A stretch of DNA of 7,604 nt. It comes from Melioribacteraceae bacterium. Its GTDB lineage: Bacteria; Bacteroidota; Ignavibacteria; Ignavibacteriales; Melioribacteraceae. Location of the stretch: assembly GCA_015486905.1 (NCBI GenBank), contig WFQV01000105.1, forward strand, positions 1 through 7,604. The letters are read 5' to 3'. Under the pieces are notes generated by a model. That model was not told the origin of the DNA. It ran no database searches and worked only from the letters and a program-made list of their open reading frames with translations. Both the position numbers and the translations under genes were made by a program. Position 1 is the stretch's first letter. Every line of letters starts with the position of its first letter. Shown here in pieces: positions 5,039 through 7,604 of the stretch.

Positions 5039-5650
5039 ATGATAACTGACAAACCCCACTATTACGACGGCTTAATTTACGATAAATTTATTGCTCCCAA
5101 CCAAGATTTGATTTTTCGTTTGATTTCCAGCATGGTCAAAGAAAATTCGAGAGTCCTTGACGTCGGCTGCGGTACCGGTAGGCTTGACCTTCAAATTGCA
5201 GAGAAATGTAAAGAAGTTGTTGGGCTTGATTTATCTCAAAGAAATATTAAAACTGCCGAAAAGAATAGGATTAAAAAGGGAATCGACAACGTTAAATTTT
5301 ACCACACCTCTTTGGAGGAATTTAACAAAGAGGTAAAAAACAAATTTGATTTTGCAATAATGACCTACGTGATTCATGAGATTCATCCCGACGAACGGCT
5401 GCCTTTGTTGAATGAAATGAAAAAAGCCGCCGACAGAATAATCTTAGCCGATTACCTCGTTCCGCGTCCAAAGTATCATTTCTATTTGAATGAATTTATT
5501 GAATTCATTGCAGGTAAAAGTCATTATTACGGATTCAAAACGTACGTTCGAAACGGAGGATTAACCACACTGTGCAAAGAATCGGGATTAAAAATAATTA
5601 AAGAGGTTAAAGGCAAACCTCGAACAACTCATTTAATTATGGGAGAATAA
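5039..5650 (+). CDS. Class I SAM-dependent methyltransferase, substrate unknown
   Basis: The gene encodes 203 residues from ATG 5039, or 206 if GTG 5030 is used. It shows a Rossmann-type methyltransferase domain: motif I VLDVGCGTG at about residues 39-47, the acidic end of strand 2 in VGLDLS (about 61-66, Asp64 expected to contact the SAM ribose), a post-I region DNVKFYHTSLEEF, and motif IV-like DFAIMTYVIHEIHPDE at about 104-119. The C-terminal third, with FYLNEFIEFIAGKSHYYGF, is less conserved and probably forms the substrate side. It resembles small-molecule methyltransferases of the UbiE-like broad group, but I cannot name a substrate. It abuts the ureohydrolase gene, so the two are probably cotranscribed. 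A shared pathway is not shown. Confidence 0.88.
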   Translation: MITDKPHYYDGLIYDKFIAPNQDLIFRLISSMVKENSRVLDVGCGTGRLDLQIAEKCKEVVGLDLSQRNIKTAEKNRIKKGIDNVKFYHTSLEEFNKEVKNKFDFAIMTYVIHEIHPDERLPLLNEMKKAADRIILADYLVPRPKYHFYLNEFIEFIAGKSHYYGFKTYVRNGGLTTLCKESGLKIIKEVKGKPRTTHLIMGE

Positions 5651-5738
5651 GCGAAAAAAAATTCCGAAATTTCCTGACTTCAAAGACACAAGGTTTTTCA
5701 ATCCATTGTGCAAAGAATTTCCCGTCTTCCTCGAGCTG

Positions 5739-5762
5739 TAATTCTTATCCGAAAAAGAATTA
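5739..5762 (+). terminator. Possible weak terminator or leader hairpin before the NfeD gene
   Basis: TAATTCTT (5739-5746) is perfectly complementary to AAGAATTA (5755-5762) with an eight-base loop. The sequence after it (TCTTTAGTTTG) is only moderately T-rich and the stem has one G-C pair, so termination would be weak. It could equally belong to the leader of the next gene, whose start is 48 bases downstream. The rest of the gap 5651-5810 holds no gene I would support. Confidence 0.3.
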
Positions 5763-5810
5763 TCTTTAGTTTGAAAATTAAATATTTTTCGAAAGGAGGA
5801 TATTTCGAGA

Positions 5811-7121
5811 ATGTTAAAAAGAATTGTATTTCTGTTTTTATTTTTTATTTCCTCTTCACTATTTGCACAGTCGAGAGTTTACGTCGGCGATATTGAAAGC
5901 GAAATTGATTTAAGTTTGGCTCCCTACGTGCGGAGAGTAATTAAGGAAGCGGAAGAAAATAATGCAAAGGCTGTCATTTTTAAAATAAACACTTTCGGCG
6001 GCAGGGTAGATGCAGCAACTCAAATAAAAGATGCGATTTTAAATTCTTCCATTCCTACAGTGGCTTTTGTTGACAGACGTGCCATTTCTGCCGGTGCTCT
6101 TATTACACTTTCGTGCAACAAAATAATAATGACACCGGGTTCTTCCGTTGGTGCATCTACTGTGGTCAATGAGAGGGGACAAAAACAATCAGAGAAATAC
6201 CAATCCTTTATGCGTTCGGAGATGCGCTCCACAGCAGAAAAAAATAACCGCCGTAAGGACATTGCGGAGGGAATGGTTGACGAAAGAATCGTGGTGCCGG
6301 GTTTGGTGGACAGTACAAAGTTAATCACATTAACTGCAGATGAAGCTTTAAAATACGGAATTGCCGATACTGTGCTGAACAACTTGAGCGATGTTCCGAA
6401 ATATCTAAAGGTTGGGAATGCCAAAGTGGTTGAAATAAAAAGCAATTGGTCGGAGGATGTAGTTAAATTTTTAAACAACCCCATTGTATCTTCCCTGCTA
6501 ATAATGATTGGACTTGTAGGGATGTTCATTGAAATTAAAACTCCCGGTTGGGGGGTAGCCGGTACCGCTTCTATTATTGCCCTTGCTCTGTTCTTCGGTT
6601 CGGGCTACATTGTGGAATTAGCATCAGCCACCGAAATATTGATTTTCGTCCTCGGAGTAATCCTTTTACTTTTGGAAATTTTTGTAATTCCCGGATTCGG
6701 CATTGCCGGAGTGTTGGGAATAATTTTTATTATCGGAGGAATTTTTCTAAGTCTTCTTTCAAATTTACCGCTCTTTAGTTTTGCTTCCGTTTCCGGCGCT
6801 TTAATTCAATTGGCCATCTCACTTGTCTTTTCTCTTTTGATAATGTATTTGCTGGCAAAATATTTACCTAAGACGGTTATTTGGAACAGAATGATTTTAA
6901 GTTCCAACATTGCTTCTAAATCCGGCTACGCAGAGAAGAAGGGAGTAAACACACTTGTTGGTAAAGTAGGAGAAGCCTACACAGATTTGCGTCCCGCCGG
7001 TATTGCTCTTATTAAAGGCAAACGTATTGATGTTGTAACTCAAGGCGAATATATTGATAAAGGAAGCAAAATAAAGGTAATCAAGACGGAAGGTATGAAT
7101 GTAATTGTTGAAAAAACTTAG
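5811..7121 (+). CDS. NfeD-family membrane-bound ClpP-class serine protease, long form
   Basis: The gene encodes 436 residues from ATG 5811, preceded by a strong AAAGGAGGA at 5792-5800. A signal peptide (about 1-19, ending SLFA before Gln20) leads into a ClpP/SppA-like protease domain (about 21-200). This domain has the NTFGGRVDAA strand-turn (60-69), the nucleophile motif ISAGA with Ser93, and TPGSSVGAS (108-116). Four to five membrane segments follow (about 224-242, 248-270, 274-293, 297-317, 326-350), including EIKTPGWGVAG and EIFVIPGFGIAG. The C-terminus is an NfeD OB-fold domain (about 380-434). Long NfeD proteins usually pair with an SPFH/stomatin-like protein and are linked to membrane protein quality control. 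No SPFH gene lies within the window on either side. The second dyad residue (Lys138 in the archaeal PH1510 protease) seems to align with Arg139, but this was judged by eye. Confidence 0.93.
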   Translation: MLKRIVFLFLFFISSSLFAQSRVYVGDIESEIDLSLAPYVRRVIKEAEENNAKAVIFKINTFGGRVDAATQIKDAILNSSIPTVAFVDRRAISAGALITLSCNKIIMTPGSSVGASTVVNERGQKQSEKYQSFMRSEMRSTAEKNNRRKDIAEGMVDERIVVPGLVDSTKLITLTADEALKYGIADTVLNNLSDVPKYLKVGNAKVVEIKSNWSEDVVKFLNNPIVSSLLIMIGLVGMFIEIKTPGWGVAGTASIIALALFFGSGYIVELASATEILIFVLGVILLLLEIFVIPGFGIAGVLGIIFIIGGIFLSLLSNLPLFSFASVSGALIQLAISLVFSLLIMYLLAKYLPKTVIWNRMILSSNIASKSGYAEKKGVNTLVGKVGEAYTDLRPAGIALIKGKRIDVVTQGEYIDKGSKIKVIKTEGMNVIVEKT

Positions 7122-7204
7122 CGAGGCAATACAAAATTTTTAATGTGGAATGTTTAATTATAAATGATTAATGTTGATAATCAATTATTTAGTAGAGCAG
7201 ATAA

Positions 7205-7360
7205 ATTAAAAGACAAAAAGGCTAAAAGATAAAGAGGCTAAAAGGTACGTTAGTAAACAGATAATAGCACCTATCCAACGCAATTCGGTTGTTCTTTGTT
7301 TGTAGGTTTAGGAGGGTTGAAAGACTAAAAGATTAAAAGGCGAAAAGGAGCAAAAAGGAT
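7205..7360 (+). repeat. Degenerate purine-rich repeat tracts (AAAAGRYT-like units)
   Basis: Two tracts, about 7205-7246 and 7317-7358, consist of irregular 7 to 11-base units such as GGCTAAAAG, AAAGAGGCTAAAAGG, GACTAAAAG and ATTAAAAGG. They are separated by unrelated sequence at about 7247-7316. The units are not exact, so this is a decayed simple repeat rather than a clean array. A similar short stretch (ACTAAAGAGGTAAGATG) occurs in the other intergenic region near 2102-2118, again upstream of the 8-bp units. Confidence 0.5.
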
Positions 7361-7362
7361 TG

Positions 7363-7394
7363 TTGGATGATTGGATGGTTGGATGATTGGATAT
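7363..7394 (+). repeat. 8-bp tandem array, four units of TTGGATNN
   Basis: The units are TTGGATGA, TTGGATGG, TTGGATGA and TTGGATAT, directly adjoining with no spacers. The last unit runs into the TATCAAATAACAG module exactly as in copy A, which has two units at that place. The unit number therefore differs between copies. Confidence 0.85.
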
Positions 7395-7541
7395 CAAATA
7401 ACAGAGAACAGAAAATTAGGAATTATGAATGTTGAATTAAATGATCCGTGAAAATCCCGTAGCAATCCGTGTCATCCGTGTTCTATTGCCCAATCAGCCT
7501 CCCATAACTCGTAATTCGTCATTTTCCCCGCCGTTGGCGGG
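7363..7541 (+). repeat. Composite intergenic repeat, copy B
   Basis: Modules in order are: the four-unit 8-bp array; TATCAAATAACAG and AACAGAAAATT (7407-7417); an AT-rich stretch; three ATCCGTG elements (7444, 7465 and 7474); the 62-bp core at 7474-7535; and a GC hairpin CCCGCC (7527-7532) with GGCGGG (7536-7541). The order is the same as copy A, which lacks the first ATCCGTG elements and carries an extra palindrome. CGTCATT occurs on both sides of the GC hairpin (7517-7523 and 7543-7549). Both copies lie in the same orientation relative to their neighbouring genes. Confidence 0.8.
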
Positions 7542-7604
7542 ACGTCATTCATTGTGGTAGAAAAGTTCGGAGTGTGAAAGTTATTTCCAGAAAGCTGGTA
7601 ACTG

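Larger units (their letters stand above)
7122..7604. other. Gene-free region of about 480 bp made largely of repeats
   Basis: No supported gene is present. 7122-7200 is AT-rich with a weak stem (7165-7170 with 7178-7183) and no clear terminator for the NfeD gene. 7201-7360 contains two purine-rich degenerate repeat tracts, 7363-7394 an 8-bp tandem array, and 7363-7541 composite repeat copy B. A GTG at 7574 opens a frame to the window edge, but it is only ten codons long with a badly spaced GGAG, so I do not call it. On the minus strand a frame is open from the window edge to a TGA at 7472-7474 through the repeat. It is discussed as an artefact. Confidence 0.7.

Noticed and set aside
5567..5716. 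Repeat TGTGCAAAGAAT at 5571-5582 and 5707-5718
   Set aside because: A single 12-base match, one copy inside the methyltransferase gene. With no extension on either side, it is most likely coincidence.
5708..5896. Short + strand open frame of 62 codons before and overlapping the NfeD gene
   Set aside because: It overlaps the NfeD start in another frame, has no ribosome binding site at its own ATG, and its composition is that of AT-rich intergenic sequence.
6020..6529. Minus-strand frame of 169 codons inside the NfeD gene
   Set aside because: It is an antisense shadow of a gene with clear family motifs. It shows no recognisable protein features.
7472..7603. Minus-strand frame open from the right edge into copy B, ending at TGA 7472-7474
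   Set aside because: Much of it is the repeat itself (MTNYELW...), the shared part shows only amino-acid-changing differences from copy A, and the remainder is too short to judge. It could be the tail of a gene beyond the window, but nothing supports this.
7574..7604. GTG start of a new gene running off the right edge
   Set aside because: Only ten codons are visible and the nearby GGAG is one base from the start codon, which is too close for a ribosome binding site.

Overview
The window looks like a piece of chromosome from a low-GC bacterium of the Bacteroidota/Ignavibacteria/Chlorobi (FCB) group. The gene families and residue usage (K, N, I and F rich) fit, and there is a TAnnTTTG-type promoter before tgt. 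Several genes also have clear GGAGG ribosome binding sites. That favours an Ignavibacteria-like lineage over classical Bacteroidia, which mostly lack them. This placement is an inference from sequence style and was not tested by a search. All recognised genes lie on the + strand.

Layout. Positions 1-195 hold the C-terminal end of a UbiA-family prenyltransferase resembling decaprenyl-phosphate phosphoribosyltransferase. A long RNA-type hairpin (201-261) follows and ends next to the ribosome binding site of a small unrecognised lipoprotein gene (281-754). The lipoprotein stop codon overlaps the start of a CNNM/CBS/CorC-type membrane protein (754-1980). A gene-free stretch of about 640 bp (1981-2622) holds hairpins, a composite repeat (copy A) and the tgt promoter region. 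Next come tgt (queuosine tRNA-guanine transglycosylase, apparent TTG start), directly abutting yajC (Sec accessory protein), then a SpeB-type ureohydrolase abutting a class I SAM methyltransferase. After a 160-bp gap comes a long NfeD/ClpP-class membrane serine protease (5811-7121). The last 480 bp are gene-free and hold purine-rich degenerate repeats, an 8-bp tandem array and composite repeat copy B.

How the genes relate. tgt-yajC is a well-known conserved pair, although the usual secDF partners do not follow. The ureohydrolase suggests polyamine synthesis from agmatine or aminopropylagmatine. The prenyltransferase, lipoprotein, CNNM protein and NfeD are all envelope-associated, but nothing in the window ties them into one pathway. 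The genes themselves are ordinary housekeeping genes.

The unusual content is non-coding. Two intergenic regions about 5 kb apart carry the same ordered series of short sequence modules: 8-bp TTGGATGR units, then a TATCARATAACAG element, then a 62-bp core with 59 of 62 identities, then a GC-rich hairpin whose arm sequence differs between copies. A separate CCTACCGGCAGG-type palindrome sits inside copy A. The long hairpin at 201-261 pairs better as + strand RNA than as DNA. I found no tRNA, rRNA, CRISPR array, transposase or recognisable riboswitch.
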